Shown here piece after piece: positions 1 to 5,999 of a stretch of 6,176 nucleotides of DNA. The position numbers and the translations under genes are program-made. The stretch covers positions 1 through 6,176 of the forward strand of contig DSDR01000078.1 in NCBI GenBank assembly GCA_011048645.1, read 5' to 3'. The first letter of the stretch is position 1. Every line of letters begins with the position of its first letter. Source of the stretch: Phycisphaerales bacterium (lineage in GTDB: Bacteria; Planctomycetota; Phycisphaerae; Sedimentisphaerales; Anaerohalosphaeraceae). The notes beneath the pieces are model-generated. The model was not told the origin of the DNA. It worked only from the letters and a program-made list of their open reading frames with translations, and made no database searches.

Positions 1-3000
1 ATCCGAGCCGCCTTTACCATCCTGAACGCCGATCAGAAACGTATTCACACCCGTATCGCCGTCCCGCGGCGTACCTGACAACTGTCCATTCGGCGCCACA
101 CTGAGCCATTGCGGCCCGCCGTATTTGACATAAGTCAGCGCATCATCATCCGGGTCCGAGGCGCTGGCGGCGATTGAATGATTCAGTGTCTTTCCCTCAT
201 CAATCGAAAGGGACGGCAAGGCAGGCGAATGAAACGACGGCCATTCATTGTCCCGCGCCGGCGTCAGCCAGAATCCGTCGATAATACTGCGAACGGGATT
301 GCTCGGCCCTTCCCAGGCCACCGCCAGATGATCGCCGCCGCCGCCTTCTTTTTGCAGCGCCATGACATAGTAAAAGTTTCCGGCAACCAGATTCAACGGC
401 GGGGTTTTCTGTGAGGCGTATCGATCCCATTGGCGCGGGTTGGTCCAGCCGGTCACCGAGGCGTATTTCGCCATTTGTGAGGGGTTCGGCACCGGACTGA
501 GCCACAACTCCGAACTGTCGTCGCTGGCAATCCAGAACGTGTGCGGCCCTGAAACCGGCGCATACAACAGCCCGACCATGCGCGTGCCGTAATTGTCCGC
601 CCAATCGGTCGGCGCCTCAAAATCTCTTGACCAGTCCGTCAATGTCGGATAATCGGGGTAATCGTCGCTGCCGGTCAGGTCGGCAACCGAGGTCCCGCTG
701 ATACCTGTCCAGACCTGACGCATCACGCCGCCGACGGTTGAAAAAGCCCATACCGGCCCGCTCACCACGCTTCCGTCCGTCAGGATCGCATCCACGCGCC
801 AGAAATAATCCCGCCATGCATCCAGCGCGGCCGGTTTATAGCGCGGATTCAAACGCCGTCCCTGATACGCCGGCGCATCAGGCCCGGCCGAGGCCACCGC
901 CGAAGCGGTGGTTCCAACATACACATCATAGCGCACCGCATTCATCGGCGGCGTCCATTCAAGAATAATATTCGGATTGACATCGTCAGCGCCATGAAGG
1001 GGATAAGGCGAATCCATTCGACGATGCTGATACAGCGACTGAACTTCAGACCCCGAAAGCGCGTCGTTGTACAGCCGAATGTCATCCATCAGACCGGCGT
1101 AATAGGCATCGGCGTCCCAGTTGCTCCGCCCGATATAGTTTCGCGTGCGATACACGTTCAAAGCGCTGCCCGAGATCCCGGAGGCAATAACCTGTCCGTT
1201 CTTATACAGGACAACAGAGCCGCCGTCAGTTATTGTTGCCGCAAAATGCTGCCATGTATTCAGCTCAATCGCATTCGCCGCCCGAACGTGTCCGCCGCCG
1301 GACGATCCGTTATAAACCTGAAATGTCAGATCATTGGTCGTGCCATACCGCGCCAGCAGGATATTGTCTGCGCTGCTTCCATTGCCGAAGTCGATAAAAC
1401 GCGCCCACTGTTTGACCTCCGTGGGATAGACCCACATCGACACCGTTAAACCGCCGTTAAACTGGTAGAAGCCGCCGGGCACTTCAATGTAATCATCCGT
1501 CCCGTCAAATCGCAGCGCGGCGTCTGCGACGCCCGACTCTGAATTGCTGTCAAATGACAACCCGTTTTTCAAGCTGCCGTCTTTACGATGTCGGCTTCGA
1601 TCTTCGGCCACAACGCCGCTTCGTTCATCCAACGGCAAATGCAGAATCGTCCCTCGGCCGGGTTTGAAGTTCAATCCGTCAACGGCTTCAAGCCGTCCTT
1701 CGGTCAATTCCATATCGTAAAAACGCACGTCGTCAATCAATCCTTGATAAACCCACTCGGTATGGATCTGCGAAGGAATGCCCAAACGAACCGGCATCAC
1801 CGACGTATCGGGCGTCTGCGTCAGGCCGCTTTGCAGCGCCCGCAGCCGACCGTTGATAAAAATGCGAGCCTGCCCGTCTTTGAAAGAACAGGCGACATGG
1901 ACCCATCGTCCGGCCTCATAGACCGGATGGCGCGTGGCAACTTCCGTATGATGGCCCGCACTGCCGACCAGGAAGGCAATATGCCCGTCATTTCGGAGGC
2001 GTACGCTCCAGCCGGCCCCCGATGCATCGGCGGGAAACTTATCCAGCGGAATCATATCGGCCTTTTGGTCAGCCCGCATCCAGAACGCAATCCCGATCTG
2101 CCCGCCGGCTCCCACCGCCGACGGCAGCTCGGCATACTCGCCCGCACCGCTGAGCTGAAGCGACCCGCCCAAATCGGAATAACTGCCCTCAAAACTGGCG
2201 TCATTCCAAAACGAACCGTCGCCGGGGAAATTGTAGCCGACCGCGTGGTAGCCGTTGTCCGAGGCGTCCTGTCCGTTGCGTTCAAACCGATAATGCGCCG
2301 TCGGCTTGAATCCCCCGCCGACCAGAAAACTCATCTGTCCCGACACCGATGAAATCTGGGTAATCGAAAGACCCGAAAAACTCTCATCCCACCACTTGGC
2401 GTCAGGGGTGGTAAAATCGTCAAAGGTGTCGCGATAACCGCCCCTGAATGAATCGTTCGCATCGCCGTAGTTGCTCTTGCGTTCAAGGTGAAACTGGTTG
2501 TCGGCCTGTTCCAGCGCGACACGGAAGAACTGGCGATACGGATGCGTCGGATGAGGCGTAGGCGACGTATTCGAACCGTCTTCATTGATCCGCCAGATCA
2601 ACAAACCCTCGGCCGGCAAACCGCTGTTGCGTCCGGTTTTGAGGCGGCTTTCGATTAAAAAGTATTCCCGGCTGTTATTCGGATTCGAGTAGCGGTAGCT
2701 CAGGTTGGTATTGGCCGGATGGGTGCGCAGCGTCCCGGACGGATCATGGGTGATATCGACAACGGTCTCCCACCCGCTGGTGGAGCGCAGATAGCCGCAC
2801 GGCGGAACCGGATTTTGGCCGGGGCCGCTGTAGCTCATCAGACAAAAACTGCCCGCCCCGTTTGTTGCATCCGTATAATCATACAGGTCCGGGTATCCGA
2901 GTACCATATGGCCGTTCTCGTGGCAAAACGTACCCAGCCGCAGGCTGCTGCCGATGTTGGTGATTTGGTACGTACCGAAGGAGGTTCCGCAAATCGTTAC

Positions 3001-3939
3001 GTTACGTGTGCTCATATGCGGCCACAGCCCCTCGCTCCAGCCGCACGCCGGCGACCCGGCGTAAAAGACATTCAGCGCCATCACCCGTCCATTGCTGCGG
3101 CGGGTTAACCCTGAAAAGTCAAAACCTTGTGCACACAATTTGTTCAGCGCCTCGTCAATCAATTCGCCGGCTTTGCCCCAGCCGCCGCAACTGTCGTAAT
3201 AACTTTTATTGTTGTTGAGCATAACATAATCGGTCACGACATTGGTGTAGTCCAGTTGTCCGCCGGACACCTCCCAAAAGTAGTCGCGCACCGACCCGTT
3301 ATTGCCGTATCCGGTATAGCCCCATTCATTGCAAAATCGGTCAATTTCCGAGGCGGATATCGTTGCCCGCTGATCGGGAAATTCCACCAAAAGCGTCAGC
3401 CCGACAACGGAACCGCTCACCGGCGCAGGCGCCGTCTCCGCCGGGGCGGCATAGACGCCCTCCTCAGCGGCCTGCATAAACCGTTCGGGATGCAGTTGAA
3501 TTCGCCGCTCAAGATGAATCGCCTCAATCACCTCCTGCCGCTGGCGGAGCCGGCGCGGCAGTCCCGACCGGCGATGCGCCTGATCATGACCGGCGGTACG
3601 AACGTGAGGATGCTCAAAAAGCAGCGGATGATTGGGATCGGTCGGCACGCGGTGATCGTACACCACCTCGGTCGCAATCAACTCGGAACCGTCTTCATTC
3701 AGTTGGGCGTACACGATCCAGCCGGTCGCCGGATCGCGGACGACGGTATAGCCGTCAAGGCTTTCCCCGCGGGCGTAATACTCGTCCCCCCAGAATCGTA
3801 TCTGAACCACAGACCCGTCGGGCTGCTCAAGTTCCAGAATATCGCCGGCATACGGGGCGGCCTGCAACAGGCCGCAAACAGACAGCACGACGACCAGACA
3901 CAGGGTTACGTTGAATGCGGAGGCGAATGTTGACTTCAA
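1..3939 (-). CDS. Secreted M6-family zinc metalloprotease with LamG, Fn3-like, PA14 and cadherin/Ig-like modules (C-terminus beyond window)
   Basis: All 1313 codons from the TTG at 3939 to base 1 are open, so the gene continues past the left edge. The TTG follows AGGGAG by 6 nt, and an in-frame TGA lies just upstream with no ATG or GTG between. Residues 1-28 look like a signal peptide: Lys2, a hydrophobic core at about 11-25, then LQA-A. Residues 29-170 resemble the N-terminal region of M6 proteins (FWGDEYY, GYTVVRD). The peptidase core spans about 174-455: YFWEVSGGQLDY (220-231), WPH (306-308), HENGHMVLGYPDLYD (340-354; zinc ligands H340 and H344, catalytic E341), LMS around M368, EYFLIESR (425-432) and GLLIWRIN (445-452). 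Then follow LamG-like domains (about 544-754 and 763-971), an Fn3-like domain (975-1068), a PA14 domain (1074-1214) and a cadherin/Ig-like repeat (from 1234). It is probably an extracellular protease whose accessory modules bind glycans or surfaces. The substrate is unknown. Confidence 0.9.
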   Translation of the reverse strand, partial: MKSTFASAFNVTLCLVVVLSVCGLLQAAPYAGDILELEQPDGSVVQIRFWGDEYYARGESLDGYTVVRDPATGWIVYAQLNEDGSELIATEVVYDHRVPTDPNHPLLFEHPHVRTAGHDQAHRRSGLPRRLRQRQEVIEAIHLERRIQLHPERFMQAAEEGVYAAPAETAPAPVSGSVVGLTLLVEFPDQRATISASEIDRFCNEWGYTGYGNNGSVRDYFWEVSGGQLDYTNVVTDYVMLNNNKSYYDSCGGWGKAGELIDEALNKLCAQGFDFSGLTRRSNGRVMALNVFYAGSPACGWSEGLWPHMSTRNVTICGTSFGTYQITNIGSSLRLGTFCHENGHMVLGYPDLYDYTDATNGAGSFCLMSYSGPGQNPVPPCGYLRSTSGWETVVDITHDPSGTLRTHPANTNLSYRYSNPNNSREYFLIESRLKTGRNSGLPAEGLLIWRINEDGSNTSPTPHPTHPYRQFFRVALEQADNQFHLERKSNYGDANDSFRGGYRDTFDDFTTPDAKWWDESFSGLSITQISSVSGQMSFLVGGGFKPTAHYRFERNGQDASDNGYHAVGYNFPGDGSFWNDASFEGSYSDLGGSLQLSGAGEYAELPSAVGAGGQIGIAFWMRADQKADMIPLDKFPADASGAGWSVRLRNDGHIAFLVGSAGHHTEVATRHPVYEAGRWVHVACSFKDGQARIFINGRLRALQSGLTQTPDTSVMPVRLGIPSQIHTEWVYQGLIDDVRFYDMELTEGRLEAVDGLNFKPGRGTILHLPLDERSGVVAEDRSRHRKDGSLKNGLSFDSNSESGVADAALRFDGTDDYIEVPGGFYQFNGGLTVSMWVYPTEVKQWARFIDFGNGSSADNILLARYGTTNDLTFQVYNGSSGGGHVRAANAIELNTWQHFAATITDGGSVVLYKNGQVIASGISGSALNVYRTRNYIGRSNWDADAYYAGLMDDIRLYNDALSGSEVQSLYQHRRMDSPYPLHGADDVNPNIILEWTPPMNAVRYDVYVGTTASAVASAGPDAPAYQGRRLNPRYKPAALDAWRDYFWRVDAILTDGSVVSGPVWAFSTVGGVMRQVWTGISGTSVADLTGSDDYPDYPTLTDWSRDFEAPTDWADNYGTRMVGLLYAPVSGPHTFWIASDDSSELWLSPVPNPSQMAKYASVTGWTNPRQWDRYASQKTPPLNLVAGNFYYVMALQKEGGGGDHLAVAWEGPSNPVRSIIDGFWLTPARDNEWPSFHSPALPSLSIDEGKTLNHSIAASASDPDDDALTYVKYGGPQWLSVAPNGQLSGTPRDGDTGVNTFLIGVQDGKGGSD

Positions 3940-4015
3940 AACAATCTCCCTGTTCTTGAGTTTTCTTGTTCACCGGCAACCGTGCGGCACGAAACCGAAA
4001 TGCCCGCGGTCCCCC
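3940..4015 (-). other. Short lacI–protease intergenic gap
   Basis: These 76 bp separate two genes on the same strand. I see no convincing promoter and no hairpin followed by a T-run. An imperfect stem-loop can be drawn: GCGGCA at 3984-3989 against TGCC-C-GC at 4001-4007, with ACCG 3979-3982 against CGGT 4007-4010 as a competing outer stem. Read-through from the repressor gene into the protease gene is therefore plausible, but an unrecognised promoter is not excluded. Confidence 0.4.
3946..3951 (-). promoter_or_regulatory. Ribosome binding site of the M6 protease gene
   Basis: On the minus strand AGGGAG lies 6 nt before the TTG at 3939. It decides the start, because no ATG or GTG occurs in frame between the upstream TGA and this TTG, and the predicted signal peptide begins directly after it. 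Confidence 0.7.
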
Positions 4016-5074
4016 CTACAGGCCGCGGGGCGGCGCACCGGTCGTTTGCGCCTCAAACAACTTGCATGGCAGCATTACCCGCAGAACGGGGCTGGCCGGG
4101 TGGCGCATCCGGTTAATCAGCCGCCGCAGCGCTTCGGCCCCGATTTTTTGAGCCGGTATGGAAATACTGGTCAGCTTGGGGCATCCGAGCGTATTGTCCT
4201 CACTGTCATCGAATCCGACGACGGAGACGTCTTTGGGGATGCTGTATCCCCGATCGATAAGTCCTCGGCAAAGCAAATACCCCACCCAATCACTGGCACA
4301 AATCCACGCTCGGACCCCGTGCTGAATACGTCGCGTCACGGATTCGATTTGGCCGGTGAGAATAATCTCTTTATCCTCCAGATGCGCCGCCGAAAGCGGC
4401 ACAGTATAGGCCGGGTTATAGTCCAGCCCCAGCCGACACAAGGCACTGACATAGGCCCCGAAGCGACGGCGGGCAAAGTCCACCTGCGGACAATGCCCGA
4501 AAAAGCCGATACGTCGATGACCCAGCCCGTACAAATGGTCGGCCAGCGTATCAACACCCTGCACCTCATCGACCCCCACCAGATCGATGCGAGCCTGAGG
4601 ATACGGCTGCTGGATCGACACACACGGCTGGCGTGCGGCCAGACGAGCCGCAATCCCCTGAGGCCAGTGGTTCACCAGGATCAGCCCCGACAGTTTCCCC
4701 TCACGCATAGCCGGGGGCTGATGTTCCTGGTCAAAAATATGCTCACAGCTCTCTTCGCTGACATAATGCAAAATGAGCGAAACGTTCAGCTTGGCGCACT
4801 TTTCGCTCATTCCGGCAAAATAGGTCGTATGCTGCCATTCGTGCAGTTTGCGCAGAATCAGCACACCGACCAGGTATGATGCGGTATCCTCGGCGATGGC
4901 TTGTTGACGACGGGACCCGTGCATATACCCAAGCTGACTGGCCATATTGACCACACGGGCCCGCGTTTCTGTATTGATATCCGAATAATCCCCGCTAAGC
5001 GCTTTCGATACGGTGGCAACCGACAATCGAAGGGAATCGGCGATATCTTTCTGGTTGATTTTACGCTTCGACAT
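4016..5074 (-). CDS. LacI/GalR-family transcriptional repressor
   Basis: This 352-residue protein has the usual length and architecture of the LacI family. The N-terminal helix-turn-helix is at residues 5-50: INQKDIADSLRLSVATVSKALSG, with VATVS in the recognition helix, followed by TRARVVNMASQLGY. The effector domain resembles periplasmic sugar-binding proteins: DLVGVDEVQG, LGHRRIGFFGH, then WICASDWVGYLLCRGLIDRGY and SVVGFDDSEDN near the C-terminus. The ATG is chosen because the DNA-binding domain starts at once after it. No Shine-Dalgarno is visible, and a strong promoter ends only 6 nt upstream. The linker after the HTH (about 50-62) lacks the familiar hinge-helix pattern of Escherichia coli LacI. 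The gene is divergent from the cupin gene and lies upstream of the protease gene on the same strand, so either or both may be targets. The ligand is probably a sugar, inferred from the family only. Confidence 0.95.
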   Translation of the reverse strand: MSKRKINQKDIADSLRLSVATVSKALSGDYSDINTETRARVVNMASQLGYMHGSRRQQAIAEDTASYLVGVLILRKLHEWQHTTYFAGMSEKCAKLNVSLILHYVSEESCEHIFDQEHQPPAMREGKLSGLILVNHWPQGIAARLAARQPCVSIQQPYPQARIDLVGVDEVQGVDTLADHLYGLGHRRIGFFGHCPQVDFARRRFGAYVSALCRLGLDYNPAYTVPLSAAHLEDKEIILTGQIESVTRRIQHGVRAWICASDWVGYLLCRGLIDRGYSIPKDVSVVGFDDSEDNTLGCPKLTSISIPAQKIGAEALRRLINRMRHPASPVLRVMLPCKLFEAQTTGAPPRGL

Positions 5075-5080
5075 AACCGT

Positions 5081-5109
5081 ATCTTAGCAATAATTTCGAA
5101 AAACGTCAA
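5081..5109 (-). promoter_or_regulatory. Sigma-70-type promoter of the lacI-family gene, predicted leaderless
   Basis: On the minus strand, -35 TTGACG (5109-5104) and -10 TAAGAT (5086-5081) are separated by 17 bp, a near-consensus arrangement. Only 6 nt (ACGGTT) lie between the -10 box and the ATG at 5074. A start site at the normal distance would therefore fall at or within 1-2 nt of the ATG. This fits the absence of a Shine-Dalgarno sequence. Confidence 0.55.
5092..5103. promoter_or_regulatory. Candidate operator AATTTCGAAAAA inside the lacI promoter spacer
   Basis: The palindromic core TTTCGAAA (5094-5101) has a central CG, the usual centre of LacI-family operators. It sits wholly between the -35 and -10 boxes of the repressor promoter, a position where binding would block RNA polymerase. 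The same core with longer symmetry recurs at 5280-5293. Confidence 0.4.
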
Positions 5110-5117
5110 CCGGTTAC
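5106..5117. promoter_or_regulatory. Candidate LacI-family operator with AACCGGTT core
   Basis: AACCGGTT (5108-5115) is a perfect palindrome with a central CG. It overlaps two bases of the repressor's -35 box (5104-5109). It fits the AAnCGnTT pattern known for GalR- and CcpA-like members, whose recognition helix also carries VATVS. Two relatives lie nearby: AACCGTTT at 5146-5153 and GACCGGTT at 5158-5165. Autorepression is inferred. Confidence 0.45.
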
Positions 5118-5139
5118 GAAATTTTTCGATAAAATTTCG
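5117..5139. repeat. Perfect 9-bp inverted repeat with 5-nt spacer
   Basis: CGAAATTTT (5117-5125) and AAAATTTCG (5131-5139) are exact reverse complements around TCGAT. It lies immediately upstream of the repressor promoter and reuses the CGAAA vocabulary of the neighbouring palindromes. It could bind a regulator as DNA. No T-run follows it, so it does not look like a terminator. Confidence 0.5.
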
Positions 5140-5145
5140 CCAATC

Positions 5146-5165
5146 AACCGTTTCTTTGACCGGTT
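5146..5165. promoter_or_regulatory. Two further AACCGGTT-like half-sites or operators
   Basis: AACCGTTT (5146-5153) and GACCGGTT (5158-5165, within the near-palindrome TTGACCGGTTAA) have centres 12 bp apart. They lie about 38 and 50 bp from the centre of the promoter-overlapping AACCGGTT. They may be auxiliary sites for the same repressor. Confidence 0.35.
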
Positions 5166-5170
5166 AAAAC

Positions 5171-5207
5171 AGCCGTCTAGCCGCTCGAAAAATGCTGCCA
5201 GACGGCT
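5171..5207. repeat. 8-bp perfect inverted repeat (AGCCGTCT / AGACGGCT)
   Basis: AGCCGTCT (5171-5178) and AGACGGCT (5200-5207) are exact reverse complements enclosing 21 nt. Only GTTTT follows on the minus side and no T-run on the plus side, so terminator function is doubtful. Its right arm touches the candidate plus-strand -35 box, so it could be a control site between the divergent genes. Confidence 0.4.
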
Positions 5208-5223
5208 CTTATCATATTATAAT
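5195..5223 (+). promoter_or_regulatory. Candidate upstream promoter toward the cupin gene
   Basis: A perfect -10 TATAAT (5218-5223) is preceded at 17 bp by CTGCCA (5195-5200), which matches four of six -35 positions. Transcription would begin near 5230 and give a leader of about 150 nt containing the palindrome at 5280-5293. Confidence 0.4.
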
Positions 5224-5279
5224 AAATAAAGTTAGAACGAACTTGCTGAATGTTCGAAAGAAACGGATCACAGCGTGAG

Positions 5280-5293
5280 AAATTTCGAAATTT
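5280..5293. promoter_or_regulatory. Perfect 14-bp palindrome AAATTTCGAAATTT
   Basis: All 14 bases are self-complementary around a central CG. The inner ten bases, AATTTCGAAA, are identical to those in the repressor promoter spacer (5092-5101). A weaker match, TTCGAAA, lies at 5253-5259. It sits between the two candidate cupin promoters. A shared operator for the divergent repressor is the likely reading, but which of the two core types this repressor binds cannot be settled by eye. Confidence 0.45.
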
Positions 5294-5315
5294 TACCATT
5301 TTTCCGCCAAATGAG

Positions 5316-5344
5316 TTGACTTTTTTGCTCCCTTTCGGTAGGAA
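5316..5344 (+). promoter_or_regulatory. Candidate proximal promoter of the cupin gene
   Basis: TTGACT (5316-5321) is a five-of-six -35 match. At 17 bp spacing the -10 position reads TAGGAA (5339-5344), a weak match. Transcription from here would give a leader of about 30 nt before the ATG at 5383. Confidence 0.35.
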
Positions 5345-5370
5345 TGGCCATCATATTTATTCATATTTGA

Positions 5371-5375
5371 AAGGA
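5371..5375 (+). promoter_or_regulatory. Ribosome binding site of the cupin gene
   Basis: AAGGA lies 7 nt before the ATG at 5383. It supports that ATG over the adjacent in-frame TTG at 5380, which would leave a spacer of only 4 nt. Confidence 0.7.
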
Positions 5376-5382
5376 AACATTG

Positions 5383-5721
5383 ATGCCGAATGCCTTTGTG
5401 ATTGATTTGAACAGCGAACAGAGTTATCAGCGGTTGATTCCCGGCGTGCCGAAAAGCTGCGGGATGAAATCCGGGCGGGTCTGGCTGGCCCCGGGCAATG
5501 ATTGCGGCCAACACTCCACCGATGGCAACGAAGAGCAACTGGTCTTTCTGGCCGGGCAGGGAACCGCTCACGTCGGAGACCGGAAACTGGATGTCGGCGT
5601 CGGCAAAATCTGCTACATCCCGCCGCACACCACACACAATATCGTCAACACCGGCGCCGAACCGCTGATTTACATCTTCTGCGTCGCCCCGGCCGGCACA
5701 GAAACCAAGGGAGCCTCTTAG
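5383..5721 (+). CDS. Small single-domain cupin protein
   Basis: This 112-residue protein has no signal peptide and is probably cytoplasmic. It matches the two conserved cupin motifs. Motif 1 covers about residues 38-60 (GNDCGQHSTDGNEEQLVFLAG), with H44 and E50/E51 as likely metal ligands; the second histidine of the usual HxH is replaced by T46. Motif 2 covers 74-89 (GKICYIPPHTTHNIVN), with H85 and N89 conserved and the usual PxG reading PPH. Three protein metal ligands therefore remain. Length and layout fit the Cupin_2 type, which includes sugar isomerases, dioxygenases and ligand-binding proteins; the reaction cannot be assigned. It is transcribed divergently from the LacI-family gene across a palindrome-rich 308-bp region and is the most obvious local target of that repressor. 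No gene follows it within the window. Confidence 0.85.
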   Translation: MPNAFVIDLNSEQSYQRLIPGVPKSCGMKSGRVWLAPGNDCGQHSTDGNEEQLVFLAGQGTAHVGDRKLDVGVGKICYIPPHTTHNIVNTGAEPLIYIFCVAPAGTETKGAS

Positions 5722-5770
5722 ACCTCTTAAAATAAAATGACTGATTGATGAATCATTGAACCTCGAAGGA

Positions 5771-5835
5771 GAGTTTTGAGTTTTGAGTTATGAGTTATGA
5801 GTTATGAGTTGAACTACGAACTAAGAACTAAGAAC
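5771..5835 (+). repeat. Mirrored heptanucleotide arrays (GAGTTWT)n then (GAACTAM)n
   Basis: From 5771 to 5810 the unit GAGTTTT occurs twice, GAGTTAT three times, and GAGTT once. From 5811 to 5835 the unit changes to GAACTAC, then GAACTAA twice, then GAAC. The AGTT of one array is complementary to the AACT of the other. The block could therefore fold into a hairpin of 4-bp helices separated by 3-nt internal loops. Confidence 0.85.
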
Positions 5836-5843
5836 AGTGTTCT
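5831..5843. repeat. 6-bp inverted repeat AGAACA-G-TGTTCT
   Basis: This palindrome with one central base abuts the end of the heptamer array. It may be a regulator site or simply the end of the repeat block. Confidence 0.4.
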
Positions 5844-5905
5844 GAAAAAGGCCATAAAATGGCTCGCCCGAAAGAGTGAATCCTCAATTTTGCTCTTTAA
5901 TCTTT

Positions 5906-5919
5906 GGTAAGCGTTCACC
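5906..5919. promoter_or_regulatory. Operator-like sequence GGTAAGCGTTCACC
   Basis: It matches 11 of 14 positions of the catabolite-responsive element pattern TGWAANCGNTNWCA, counting N positions as matches, and has a central CG and GGT...ACC ends. That is the form of a LacI-family operator. It lies about 185 bp past the cupin gene, with no gene start nearby in the window. Confidence 0.35.
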
Positions 5920-5932
5920 GCGTTCAGGAGCA

Positions 5933-5957
5933 GGCCAAAAATGTTTATTTTTCGGCC
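5933..5957. repeat. 10-bp stem-loop with single bulge
   Basis: GGCC (5933-5936) plus AAAAAT (5937-5942) pair with ATTTTT (5947-5952) and GGCC (5954-5957). The loop is GTTT and C5953 is bulged. No T-run follows on either side, so it is not a typical terminator. Confidence 0.45.
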
Positions 5958-5975
5958 AGAAAGGTCATTTTACCT

Positions 5976-5999
5976 GAGCCGCACAAGTGAGCCGGATAA
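5976..5999 (+). repeat. REP-like element, copy 1 (diverged)
   Basis: It shares the frame GAGCCG...GCCGGATAA with copies 2 and 3. The outer CCG/CGG pair (5979-5981 and 5993-5995) is kept, but the inner arm is shortened and carries ACAA where the other copies have a GNRA tetraloop. Confidence 0.45.

Noticed and set aside
1588..3933. Long plus-strand open frames lying opposite the protease gene (for example 1588-2352 and 3127-3933)
   Set aside because: Their translations are rich in Arg, Pro and His with no recognisable motif. They lie antisense to a continuous 1313-codon frame with clear domains. Shadows of this kind are expected at this GC content.
3871..3939. Lipoprotein signal (LSVC) in the protease leader
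   Set aside because: The residue before the cysteine is Val, which does not fit the lipobox. A normal signal peptidase I site after LQA is more likely.
3911..4879. A 322-codon plus-strand open frame opposite the repressor gene
   Set aside because: It is antisense to an unmistakable LacI-family gene, has no ribosome binding site support, and no recognisable domain.
5171..5207. Intrinsic terminator in the divergent region
   Set aside because: The loop is 21 nt and the following T-tract is weak on the minus side and absent on the plus side. It is listed only as an inverted repeat.
5380..5382. TTG at 5380 as the cupin start
   Set aside because: The next codon is ATG and lies at a better distance (7 nt) from AAGGA.
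5771..5835. CRISPR array
   Set aside because: The units are only 7 bp and contiguous, with no spacers.
5841..5863. Terminator GCCAT-AAA-ATGGC with a T-run on the minus strand
   Set aside because: The stem is only 5 bp and A/T-containing, and there is no minus-strand gene upstream for it to terminate.
5859..5879. Mini-gene starting ATGGCTCGC
   Set aside because: It reads six codons before TGA and has no ribosome binding site.
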